From an uncultured Clostridia bacterium (GTDB lineage Bacteria; Bacillota; Clostridia; Oscillospirales; CAG-272): 51,480 nucleotides of DNA. Shown here in pieces: positions 25,764-33,976 of the stretch. A program made the position numbers and the translations under genes. Every line of letters begins with the position of its first letter. The first letter of the stretch is position 1. The stretch covers positions 1 to 51,480 of the forward strand of contig CALAXC010000320.1 in assembly GCA_937894775.1 (NCBI GenBank), given 5' to 3'. The notes below the pieces were generated by a model. That model had not been told where the DNA came from. It searched no databases and saw nothing but the letters and a program-made list of their open reading frames with translations.

Positions 25764-26221
25764 TGTCACAGTACCCAAAAACAATATACAGTAATTCGAC
25801 CGAAGAGACCGAAGCATACGGCATAACCTTGGCAAAGGAGATCGAAAGCAATACTTCTCTGCCTAAATTCATCGCCCTTTACGGTGATCTCGGAGTAGGT
25901 AAAACAGCCTTTGTGCGGGGATTTACTTCTGTATTTGCAAAAAATGCAAGAACCAAATCTCCAACCTTTTCGATAGTAAACGAATATAAAGGTGAAAAGC
26001 TGTCGATATTCCATTTTGATATGTACCGTATAAACGATGAAGACGAGCTTTATTCTATAGGCTTTTACGATTATCAGGACAGAAACGGGATATGCCTTAC
26101 CGAATGGAGCGAAAATATAGAATATGCGCTACCTACAGAATATTTTTCGGTCAAAATAGAGAAAATCAGCGAAGAAGATACAGATCTTCGAAAAATAACT
26201 ACCGAGCTTATCGGCAAATAA
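25763..26221 (+). CDS. tsaE: tRNA t6A synthesis ATPase TsaE
   Basis: A 152-residue P-loop ATPase that works with TsaB and TsaD to make N6-threonylcarbamoyladenosine at position 37 of ANN-decoding tRNAs. Walker A is GDLGVGKT (near 40), followed by FVRGFTSVF and the family block KSPTFSIVNEY; later HFDMYRI and ...EWSEN are typical. The start ATG overlaps the fhs stop codon. It lies 15 bases before tsaB, the usual pairing; tsaD is not in this window. Confidence 0.95.
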   Translation: MSQYPKTIYSNSTEETEAYGITLAKEIESNTSLPKFIALYGDLGVGKTAFVRGFTSVFAKNARTKSPTFSIVNEYKGEKLSIFHFDMYRINDEDELYSIGFYDYQDRNGICLTEWSENIEYALPTEYFSVKIEKISEEDTDLRKITTELIGK

Positions 26222-26236
26222 AACGGGTGATTAAAT

Positions 26237-26941
26237 ATGAAAATATTAGCTTTAGACACTTCCGCTACGGTTGCGTCTATAGCCGTAACAGAGGATCTTA
26301 CACCTCTTGCGGTCTACACACTCAATAATAAAAACACTCATAGCGAAACTCTGCTTCCGATGATAGAATCAGCACTCAAGGCGCTTTCTCTTACCGCAGA
26401 AGACATCGAACTTTTTGCTCTATCGTCAGGACCAGGCTCTTTTACGGGGGTGCGTATAGGAGCAGCCACACTCAAGGGGCTCGCTTTTGCAAAGGAAAGA
26501 CCTTGCGTTGAGGTATCTACACTCGAAGCTCTCGCTAATAATCTTGTAATAAGAAAAGGACTTATCTGTCCCGTAATGAATGCCAGACGTTCACAAGTAT
26601 ATACCGCTCTTTTCCGTTCAGACGGAAAAACACTCGAAAGAGTCCTGCCCGATGCGGCGATATCGATCTCAGAGCTTGATGATATTCTCGCAGAATACAA
26701 AGAGCCTATAGCTCTCGTTGGCGACGGATACGAAATAAGCGAAGAAGGACTTAAAAAAGCCAAGCTCGATTTTGTACCCGAAGCGCTAAGACTTCAATCG
26801 GCACTTTCTGTCGCAGCGATAGCTTTTTATAAATACAAAGCAGGTGCCAAAACGACCGATGCGGCTCTTTCGGTAAACTATCTTCGCCCATCTCAGGCAG
26901 AACGTGAGCGTGCCGAGCGTGAAAAACAAAGTAAATCATAA
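26237..26941 (+). CDS. tsaB: tRNA t6A synthesis protein TsaB
   Basis: A 234-residue member of the ASKHA fold that forms the TsaBD heterodimer. The N-terminus (ILALDTSATVASIAV) and the block SSGPGSFTGVRIGAATLKGLA are diagnostic. The protein lacks the metal-binding histidines of TsaD, as expected. A GGGTGA site lies upstream. The C-terminal 20 residues are charged. It belongs to the operon with tsaE and rpiB. Confidence 0.95.
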   Translation: MKILALDTSATVASIAVTEDLTPLAVYTLNNKNTHSETLLPMIESALKALSLTAEDIELFALSSGPGSFTGVRIGAATLKGLAFAKERPCVEVSTLEALANNLVIRKGLICPVMNARRSQVYTALFRSDGKTLERVLPDAAISISELDDILAEYKEPIALVGDGYEISEEGLKKAKLDFVPEALRLQSALSVAAIAFYKYKAGAKTTDAALSVNYLRPSQAERERAEREKQSKS

Positions 26942-26955
26942 GTGAGGAAAAGACG

Positions 26956-27405
26956 ATGAAAATAGTTATAGGCTGCGACCACGCGGCAACAGATCTCAAG
27001 GAAACGGTAAAAAAGCATATTTTATCACTCGGACACGAAATTTGCGACGTTGGAACTTATAACTCGGAAAGCTGTCATTACCCTGTGTATGCGCACGCAG
27101 CCTGCGAAAAAATACTTTGCGGCGAATGTGAGCTTGGAATTCTCATCTGCGGAACAGGAATAGGTATGTCTATAGCGGCAAACAAACATAAGGGTATCCG
27201 TGCAGCCTGCTGCTCAGACACCTTTTCGGCACGTCTTACACGTGAGCATAACGACGCAAATATTCTTTGCTTCGGAGCAAGAGTGGTAGGCGAAGGACTC
27301 GCTATCGATCTTGTAGATGCATTCCTCAACGCAAAATATCTTAACAACGGTAACCACGTAACCCGTGTCGCTATGTTAAGCGATATAGAAAACGAAAAAT
27401 TTTAA
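26956..27405 (+). CDS. rpiB: Ribose-5-phosphate isomerase B
   Basis: A 149-residue RpiB/LacAB-family enzyme interconverting ribose-5-phosphate and ribulose-5-phosphate. The N-terminus (IVIGCDHAATDLKE) has the substrate-binding Asp-His, and the catalytic cysteine is in GILICGTGIGMSIAANK. A GAGGAAA site lies upstream. It shares a transcription unit with rpe further downstream, so two pentose-phosphate enzymes lie in one cluster, separated by isoprenoid genes. Confidence 0.95.
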   Translation: MKIVIGCDHAATDLKETVKKHILSLGHEICDVGTYNSESCHYPVYAHAACEKILCGECELGILICGTGIGMSIAANKHKGIRAACCSDTFSARLTREHNDANILCFGARVVGEGLAIDLVDAFLNAKYLNNGNHVTRVAMLSDIENEKF

Positions 27406-27427
27406 AGCTCTGAACGGAGATAAAAAA

Positions 27428-28204
27428 TTGAAGCTTAAAAACATACTCGAAGTATTTCGTGCGGCAAACGGTACGGCGGGAAAGCACTTCACCTCTGCTA
27501 TCATAGCAGCGGCAGGCTCTTCGAAACGTTTTGGAGAAAACAAGCAAGCATTAAGCATTCTTGATGTTCCCGTACTGATACACACGTTGCGCGCCTACGA
27601 TGCATCAGACTGTATAGACGAAGTAATAATAGTAACAAGAAAAGACGACATCGAGCTTTGGCAAAAACAATGCGATCTCTTTTCAATAAAAAAAGTAAAG
27701 AAAATAATCGAAGGCGGAAAGACACGTCAGGAATCGGTTCTCAAAGGCTTTGAAGCCATAGACGAAAAGGCAAAATTCGTCGCTATAGCCGACGGCGCAA
27801 GATGTCTTGTTACACCTACGAATATAAATGACGTATGCTTTGCGGCATACAAGCATAAAGCGGCAACAGCGGCACATCAAGCCACTGACACAGTAAAAAT
27901 AGCAAGAAGCGGCAGATTTATCGAAAGCTCACCCGATCGCAGTACAGTCTGGCTCGCGCAAACTCCGCAGGTATTCAAGGTAAATCTTTACAGAGCCGCA
28001 GCCTATACCGCTCTTAAGGAAAACGTAAACGTTACCGACGATAATTCACTCGTTGAATTTATAGGTCACCCGATATATCTTGTCGAATGCGGTGCGCAGA
28101 ATATAAAGATAACGACGAAAGACGACGTAATTATCGCAGAAAGTATACTAAAGCAACGAAAAGACGAGGCTATCGAAAAAGAAAGGAAAAAGCTTGGCTT
28201 ATGA
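27428..28204 (+). CDS. ispD: 2-C-methyl-D-erythritol 4-phosphate cytidylyltransferase
   Basis: A 258-residue enzyme of the MEP isoprenoid pathway. The CTP-binding motif AIIAAAGSSKRFGENKQ starts near residue 19, slightly later than usual because of an N-terminal extension of about 18 residues. Other family blocks are DGARCLVTP and the QTPQVF motif near the C-terminal half. TTG at 27428 is the start that fits GGAG at the proper distance. The stop codon overlaps the ispF start (ATGA). Confidence 0.95.
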   Translation: MKLKNILEVFRAANGTAGKHFTSAIIAAAGSSKRFGENKQALSILDVPVLIHTLRAYDASDCIDEVIIVTRKDDIELWQKQCDLFSIKKVKKIIEGGKTRQESVLKGFEAIDEKAKFVAIADGARCLVTPTNINDVCFAAYKHKAATAAHQATDTVKIARSGRFIESSPDRSTVWLAQTPQVFKVNLYRAAAYTALKENVNVTDDNSLVEFIGHPIYLVECGAQNIKITTKDDVIIAESILKQRKDEAIEKERKKLGL

Positions 28205-28683
28205 ACTCTTTAAGAATAGGTCACGGATATGACGTACACCGTCTTACCGAAAACAGACGTCTTATTTTAGGCGGAGTTGATATTCCTTACGAAAAAGGAT
28301 TGCTCGGCCATTCGGATGCCGACGTTCTTTTACACGCAATAAGCGATGCGCTTCTCGGTGCGGCGGCGCTCGGAGATATCGGAAAGCACTTTCCCGACAG
28401 CGATCCTCAATATAAAAATGCCGACAGCCTGAAGCTTCTTTCAAGGGTGGGCGAGATACTCGCAAATGCGGGATACCGCACGGTAAATGTCGATTCAACT
28501 GTGATCGCTCAGGCTCCAAAGCTTGCTCCCCATATTGAAGAAATGCGAAAAAATATTGCTAAAGCTCTGTCGACCGACGTAAGCTGTATAAGCGTAAAAG
28601 CCACTACCGAGGAGGAACTCGGCTTTTCCGGTGCAGGCGAAGGAATAGCGGCTCATGCCGTATGTCTTATCGAAAAAATATAA
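28201..28683 (+). CDS. ispF: 2-C-methyl-D-erythritol 2,4-cyclodiphosphate synthase
   Basis: A 160-residue zinc enzyme of the MEP pathway. RIGHGYDVHRL gives the metal-binding Asp11 and His13, HSDADVLLHAISDALLGA adds the third ligand, and the FSGAGEGIAAHAV C-terminal block is typical. The true start is ATG at 28201, overlapping the ispD stop by 4 bases; an upstream continuation of the frame lies inside ispD and is not part of the protein. IspD and IspF act two steps apart in the pathway. Confidence 0.96.
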   Translation: MNSLRIGHGYDVHRLTENRRLILGGVDIPYEKGLLGHSDADVLLHAISDALLGAAALGDIGKHFPDSDPQYKNADSLKLLSRVGEILANAGYRTVNVDSTVIAQAPKLAPHIEEMRKNIAKALSTDVSCISVKATTEEELGFSGAGEGIAAHAVCLIEKI

Positions 28684-28686
28684 AAA

Positions 28687-28711
28687 GCGCCGCAACTCAA
28701 TGTCACGGCGC
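28687..28711 (+). other. GC-rich hairpin after ispF
   Basis: GCGCCG (28687-28692) pairs with CGGCGC (28706-28711). No T-run follows directly, so it may be a weak terminator or an mRNA-stability element between ispF and rpe. Confidence 0.4.
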
Positions 28712-28852
28712 CCAACAGTAAGCAAAAAGCAAATATTCTCTTAAGGTCTTTGATTTTAACAGTCATTTTTGCTTTTTAACTCACGTCAACTATTAATATA
28801 TTATGCCTAAGTCTTAATAATTGATACAGAAAAATTACAAAAGGAGTGCTTT

Positions 28853-29530
28853 ATGATAAAGATCTCACCCTCGGTCCTTTCAGCCGATTTCGCCAACCTT
28901 GCGGACGATATAAAAAAGGTTGAAGAAGCAGGAGCAGAATATCTGCATCTCGACGTTATGGACGGTGCGTTCGTACCAAACATAACCTTTGGTGCACCCA
29001 TAATAGCGGCAATTCGCCCTTACTCAAGAATAATATTCGACGTCCATCTTATGATAGAAAAGCCCGAAAGATATATCGATGATTTCATTTCGGCAGGCGC
29101 AGATATAATAACTGTACATATCGAAAGCACAAAAGATCCTTTGTCGGTAATAAAATATATACGTTCAAAGGGTATAAAAGCCGCAGTCTCGGTAAAGCCA
29201 AACACTCCTATAGAAGAAATATTCCCACTGCTTTCCGAACTTGATATGGTGCTTATTATGACGGTAGAACCCGGATTCGGAGGACAAAAGCTTATCCCCT
29301 CCACCCTTCCCAAGATCAAGGCGCTTAAAGAATATATAGTGGCAAACGGTCTTAATACCGACATAGAAGTCGATGGCGGAATATCTGCCGAAAATATAGG
29401 ACTCGTAACACAAAACGGTGCAAATATTATAGTTGCGGGTTCTGCTGTATTCAAATCGGCAAATTATAAACAAACAATAGACGAAATGCGCAAGGAAGCG
29501 GAAAAATATCCCTTCAAGGGAAATATTTAA
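28853..29530 (+). CDS. rpe: Ribulose-phosphate 3-epimerase
   Basis: A 225-residue TIM-barrel enzyme converting ribulose-5-phosphate and xylulose-5-phosphate. Family motifs are KISPSVLSADFANL, HLDVMDGAFVPNITFG, DVHLMI, MTVEPGFGGQKLI and EVDGGISAEN, which carry the metal-binding His/Asp and the catalytic aspartates. An AAAGGAG site precedes the ATG. It follows ispF by 170 bases and may be cotranscribed. Confidence 0.97.
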   Translation: MIKISPSVLSADFANLADDIKKVEEAGAEYLHLDVMDGAFVPNITFGAPIIAAIRPYSRIIFDVHLMIEKPERYIDDFISAGADIITVHIESTKDPLSVIKYIRSKGIKAAVSVKPNTPIEEIFPLLSELDMVLIMTVEPGFGGQKLIPSTLPKIKALKEYIVANGLNTDIEVDGGISAENIGLVTQNGANIIVAGSAVFKSANYKQTIDEMRKEAEKYPFKGNI

Positions 29531-29594
29531 CTCCCAAAAATTAACAATTTACAAAACGTTAAAAAAATAATTCAAAATAGTTCTTACATTGTAC

Positions 29595-29623
29595 TTGTTA
29601 TCTCAAAAAATTGATGTTATTAT
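29595..29623 (+). promoter_or_regulatory. Promoter of the fused ABC transporter gene
   Basis: TTGTTA (29595-29600), a 17-base spacer and TATTAT (29618-29623). Confidence 0.6.
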
Positions 29624-29671
29624 GCTATATGCATATTCATATTCATAAAAAACAAACGAAAGGAACATACC

Positions 29672-32600
29672 ATGCTTGAATTAAAAAACATACGCAAGAT
29701 ATACACAGTGGGCGATACCTCGCTTGCTGCGCTTGACGGTGTGAGTCTTTGTTTCAGGGAAAATGAATTCGTTTCGATTTTAGGACCTTCGGGCTGCGGA
29801 AAAACCACTATGCTCAATATAATCGGAGGTCTTGACAGATACAGCGAAGGAAATCTCATCATAAACGGAAAATCAACAAGGTTTTTCAAGGATAAGGATT
29901 GGGATAGCTATCGAAACCACTCGGTAGGATTTGTTTTTCAAAGCTACAACCTCATTCCCCATCAAACTGTACTTGCAAACGTAGAGCTTGCGCTCACACT
30001 GTCGGGTGTTTCTAAATCCGAAAGACGCGCAAAAGCTATCGAGGCTCTCACAAAGGTAGGTCTTGGAGATCACATTCACAAAAAACCGAATCAAATGTCG
30101 GGCGGACAGATGCAGCGAGTTGCTATCGCACGAGCTCTTGTAAACAACCCCGATATTCTTCTTGCCGACGAGCCTACGGGTGCGCTTGACACACAGACGA
30201 GTATTCAGATAATGGACCTCTTAAAAGAGGTAGCAAAGGATCGCCTTGTTATTATGGTAACACACAACCCCGAGCTTGCGGAGGAATACTCAACAAGAAT
30301 CGTTCGTCTTTCCGACGGTAAGGTTATTGGCGATACCAACCCCGTAACCGATGCCGAATACCAAGCACTTGTAAGCAAGGACAAAGCGGCGGTCGCGGAG
30401 TTTAACGAGATCCAAAAATCGACATCAATGTCATTCCGTTTAGTAAGCTCTTCAATGTCGTTTCGAAAAGTAAGTCTTTCGAAAGAAGAATATGAAACTT
30501 TAGAAAATAAAGACAGCGCAACAATTATCAAAGCACAAAAAGATAAAAAAGCAACCGTCAAAACAAAAGTCGACAGACAAAAGCTTATCGAAGCAAAAAA
30601 GAAAAGGAAGGAGCTTGAGGCGCGAAACAAGAAAAAGTCAATGTCCTTTGCGACAGCTATTTCACTTTCCTTCAAGAATCTTCTTACTAAAAAAGGAAGA
30701 ACGATACTCACATCATTTGCGGGAAGTATCGGTATAATAGGAATTGCGCTTATTCTCTCGCTTTCAAACGGTATCAATCTCTTTATACAGCAGGTTCAGG
30801 AAGATACCTTATCTACCTATCCGCTTACGATACAAAAAGAAACAAGCGATACCTCGGCTATGATGTCGGCTATGATGGAAACCGCAGAGGAAGCCGAAAA
30901 AGAAAAAGATCCAAACCTTATTTACGTCGACGAATCGCTTGACAGAATGGTAGCCGCAATGACCTCTACCACAAAAAACGATCTTGTATCCTTCAAGCAA
31001 TATATCGACGATAACCCCGATAAGATCAAGCCATATACAAGCGATATTCAGTACACCTATGCGCTTGGTATGAATGTCTTTAATATAGTTAAAAACGACG
31101 ACGGATCAACAAGATATTCCAAGCTTGGCATCGAAAACGTTCTCGGCAATATGAAAGGCTTTGAAAGCATAAGCGAAATCGCAAGCCAATCGGGTATTAT
31201 GAGTATTATGTCGGAAATGATCGACAATCAGGATCTTCTCAATCAACAGTATGACGTTATTTCGGGAGATTGGCCGAAGGAAGCAAACGAAGTAGTTTTG
31301 GTAGTAAGCAAGCAAAATGCTGTAAGCAAGCTCACTCTTTATATGCTCGGACTTCTTGATACAGAGGATCTTAAAAACGTAGATCTTTCAAATCCCGATA
31401 CCTATACCGATACAGATGGCAAAAAGACCTACACATTTGACGAACTCAAAAATATGAATCTCGTCCTTATCAATAATCCCGACACCTACGTAGAAACAGA
31501 TAAAACATACGTAGACGAAAGCAGCGGTCAGACTTATAAGATATGGACTCAGGATGCAAATTATGTAACCGAAAACTATCAGACCATTCTTGAAGAAAAA
31601 GGCATCGAGCTTAAGATCTCGGGTATAATCCGTCCCCGTGAGGACGCATCCGCATCTTCGATAAGCGGTGCTATCGGTTACACAAGAGCGCTTACCAACA
31701 AGATCCTTGAAATGAACGAAGAAAGCGAGATAATCAAGCAGCAAAAGGCTACTCCCGATTACAACGTTCTCACAGGTCTTAAATACGAAAGAACACATTA
31801 CACCCCCGAAACTATAAAGGATCTCGTTGCAAAAGTAGATGATTCCACAATGGAACAGTTCTATGCTTATATGACGCAGATGATACTTTCTAACCCTGAA
31901 TTTTCCAACAGGATCAACGTAACGAAAGACAGCTTCCCACAGATGTTCTTCCTTATGCCCGTTGAAAAGCAAGCGGAAATTCTGACGGCTATTCTTGCAA
32001 CCGACGGTGTTAAGAACGCACCGCCCGCTATGGTTCCTCAGCTTGACCTCTTTAATATAGTTTCAAGTGCGGCGCCCGACAAAAAGATCCTCGTTACAAA
32101 AGATAATATAGTAAATCTTCTTCCCGTTCTCGAACCTGCTCAGATATATGTAGCCCTCGCAGGTGTTCAGAAAAATGAGCAGATCCCCTTTGACATTCCC
32201 GGACTTGTTGCTCTTGCAGGCGACGATGCTATGAACGGTATATATACCAATATGACCGAATCAATGAAACAGATGACTGTCACAGAGGATATATTCTTAG
32301 CTCTGCTTGCAACAATGAATGAAAACGATGAAGATTTCAAGATGCTTGAAGAATCTCTTTATAAAATGGCAACCGATGTTGATGCGACATATGACAGCAC
32401 TTTAAAGAAGCTCGGCGCGGCAGAATCGGCATCACCCGTATCGATCAACTTCTACGCAAAAGACTTTGATTCAAAGGCTAAAATAGAAGAATTCATAGCA
32501 GAGTATAACGAACCTGCGCTCAAGTCTAACGCAACCGACGAAGAAAAAGCTAAAAAGATCGAATACACCGACCTTGTAGGCTCTTTGATGTCCTCGGTAA

Positions 32601-33022
32601 CTATAATCATCGACGTTATTTCCTACGTTCTTATCGCATTCGTTTCGATATCGCTTGTAGTATCATCGATAATGATAGGAATCATCACAAATATATCGGT
32701 TCTCGAAAGAACCAAGGAGATCGGTATTCTCAGAGCTATCGGTGCATCGAAGAAAGACGTATCGCGCGTATTCAATGCCGAAACCTTTATCGTCGGTCTT
32801 ACCGCAGGAATTCTCGGAATCCTTATTACAGTATTGCTTTGCATCCCCGCAAACGCAATAATTTACGCTCTTACGGGCTTTGCTAACATCAAAGCTGTAT
32901 TGCCTCCTGTAGCAGCTATCATTCTTATACTGATAAGTATGGCCCTTACAATGCTCGCAGGCCTTATCCCCGCAAAGAGTGCATCAAAGAAAGACCCCGT
33001 TGTCGCTCTCAGAAGCGAATAA
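29672..33022 (+). CDS. Fused ABC ATPase-FtsX/MacB-type permease with giant extracellular domain
   Basis: An 1116-residue protein. Residues 1-230 are a LolD/MacB-type ATPase: Walker A GPSGCGKTT, Q-loop in FVFQSYNLIP, signature MSGGQMQRVAIA, Walker B ILLADEPTGALD, switch MVTHNPE. Residues 230-335 are a charged linker with an internally repeated SMSFR-V-S unit. TM1 is near 346-366. Residues about 370-965 form a large outside domain with no recognisable fold. Three TM helices follow (968 onward), with the FtsX block ERTKEIGILRAIGASKKDV and a PAKSASKKDPVVALRSE end. Such fusions act as mechanotransmission or peptide/lipid extruders; the substrate is unknown. Confidence 0.9.
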   Translation: MLELKNIRKIYTVGDTSLAALDGVSLCFRENEFVSILGPSGCGKTTMLNIIGGLDRYSEGNLIINGKSTRFFKDKDWDSYRNHSVGFVFQSYNLIPHQTVLANVELALTLSGVSKSERRAKAIEALTKVGLGDHIHKKPNQMSGGQMQRVAIARALVNNPDILLADEPTGALDTQTSIQIMDLLKEVAKDRLVIMVTHNPELAEEYSTRIVRLSDGKVIGDTNPVTDAEYQALVSKDKAAVAEFNEIQKSTSMSFRLVSSSMSFRKVSLSKEEYETLENKDSATIIKAQKDKKATVKTKVDRQKLIEAKKKRKELEARNKKKSMSFATAISLSFKNLLTKKGRTILTSFAGSIGIIGIALILSLSNGINLFIQQVQEDTLSTYPLTIQKETSDTSAMMSAMMETAEEAEKEKDPNLIYVDESLDRMVAAMTSTTKNDLVSFKQYIDDNPDKIKPYTSDIQYTYALGMNVFNIVKNDDGSTRYSKLGIENVLGNMKGFESISEIASQSGIMSIMSEMIDNQDLLNQQYDVISGDWPKEANEVVLVVSKQNAVSKLTLYMLGLLDTEDLKNVDLSNPDTYTDTDGKKTYTFDELKNMNLVLINNPDTYVETDKTYVDESSGQTYKIWTQDANYVTENYQTILEEKGIELKISGIIRPREDASASSISGAIGYTRALTNKILEMNEESEIIKQQKATPDYNVLTGLKYERTHYTPETIKDLVAKVDDSTMEQFYAYMTQMILSNPEFSNRINVTKDSFPQMFFLMPVEKQAEILTAILATDGVKNAPPAMVPQLDLFNIVSSAAPDKKILVTKDNIVNLLPVLEPAQIYVALAGVQKNEQIPFDIPGLVALAGDDAMNGIYTNMTESMKQMTVTEDIFLALLATMNENDEDFKMLEESLYKMATDVDATYDSTLKKLGAAESASPVSINFYAKDFDSKAKIEEFIAEYNEPALKSNATDEEKAKKIEYTDLVGSLMSSVTIIIDVISYVLIAFVSISLVVSSIMIGIITNISVLERTKEIGILRAIGASKKDVSRVFNAETFIVGLTAGILGILITVLLCIPANAIIYALTGFANIKAVLPPVAAIILILISMALTMLAGLIPAKSASKKDPVVALRSE

Positions 33023-33043
33023 GTTTACAGAAAGGTATTAATA

Positions 33044-33451
33044 ATGGGAAAATTCACCAACAAGCTCGCAAGATTCTTTTACGGAAGATACGGAAACGAT
33101 ACGCTTAACAAAGTGCTTACGGGTATATATCTCGTATGGCTTATAACCTTTTCAATTCTGAATATTTTCATAAGAACTCTCGCCTTTACGCTTATCGGCT
33201 GGGGATTGACCTTGATACTTTTTATTTGGATATTATTCAGAACGATGTCAAGAAACATCTATGCAAGACGTCGCGAAAACGATAAATTTTGCGGATTTTT
33301 CAGACTCAAAAGAAATAAATTCCGTGACCGAAAGACGCACGTATACCGCAAATGCAAAAAATGCAAAGCGGTATTGCGTCTTCCAAAAGCGAAAGGAAAG
33401 CACTTTGTGAACTGTCCAAAGTGTCATAATCGCTTTCAAGTCAAAGGATAA
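33044..33451 (+). CDS. Small membrane protein with C-terminal zinc ribbon
   Basis: A 135-residue protein. Two membrane helices lie at about residues 25-75. An Arg/Lys-rich stretch follows, and then a C-terminal zinc ribbon with KCKKC and CPKCHNRF (CxxC-x20-CxxC). It starts 21 bases after the ABC gene and so probably shares its transcript. The name "hypothetical protein with zinc ribbon" fits; a regulatory role is possible but not shown. An AAAGG site lies upstream. Confidence 0.75.
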   Translation: MGKFTNKLARFFYGRYGNDTLNKVLTGIYLVWLITFSILNIFIRTLAFTLIGWGLTLILFIWILFRTMSRNIYARRRENDKFCGFFRLKRNKFRDRKTHVYRKCKKCKAVLRLPKAKGKHFVNCPKCHNRFQVKG

Positions 33452-33490
33452 AAAAGTGTGTCTCAAATGCAAATTTGAGACACACTTTTT
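33451..33490. terminator. Strong bidirectional terminator
   Basis: AAGTGTGTCTCAAAT (33454-33468) pairs perfectly with the complementary sequence at 33473-33487. Poly-A precedes and poly-T follows. It serves the convergent genes ending at 33451 and 33491. Confidence 0.95.
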
Positions 33491-33958
33491 TTATTTAATT
33501 TTATACTCAAAGGTCTGTTCCGTATCATTAAGTGCTTTAAGATATCTTTCCGCCTCGATTTTAGCAGCGGTAAGATCAAGTTCTCGGTAATTTCCGCATT
33601 CCGCTCTTGTCGCACCGAACATTTTATCCGCTTCAAAAGCTATTTCAGAAAGAACCTCTTTAACAGTAGCTAAAACCTCACTGTTATCTGCGTTTCGCAC
33701 AAGAAGATAAAATCCCGTACGGCAACCCATAGGTCCAAAATAAATAACATTCTCCCCTATTTTTGAATTCCTTATATAAGTAGCGAACATATGTTCCATC
33801 GAATGCATCGTCAGATTGTCCATATAATCACCCATATTCGGCTTTCTGGTACGCATATCGTAAGTCGTGATATCACCGTCAATTCTTGATATATATATTC
33901 CAACGTCAATAAGATCGTGATCTACCGAAAAGCTGCTTATTCTTTTTATATTACCCAT
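33491..33958 (-). CDS. luxS: S-ribosylhomocysteine lyase
   Basis: A 155-residue LuxS that splits S-ribosylhomocysteine into homocysteine and the AI-2 precursor DPD. The metal site motif is HSMEHMFATYIRN, the third ligand lies in GPMGCRTGFYL, which also has the catalytic cysteine, and the N-terminal SFSVDHDLID provides the substrate-binding half. It follows the ABC-F gene by 18 bases and appears to be in the same minus-strand operon, an unusual setting. No SAH nucleosidase (pfs) or methionine gene is adjacent; metH is about 12 kb away. Confidence 0.96.
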   Translation of the reverse strand: MGNIKRISSFSVDHDLIDVGIYISRIDGDITTYDMRTRKPNMGDYMDNLTMHSMEHMFATYIRNSKIGENVIYFGPMGCRTGFYLLVRNADNSEVLATVKEVLSEIAFEADKMFGATRAECGNYRELDLTAAKIEAERYLKALNDTEQTFEYKIK

Positions 33959-33976
33959 AATATCCTCCTAACAAAA

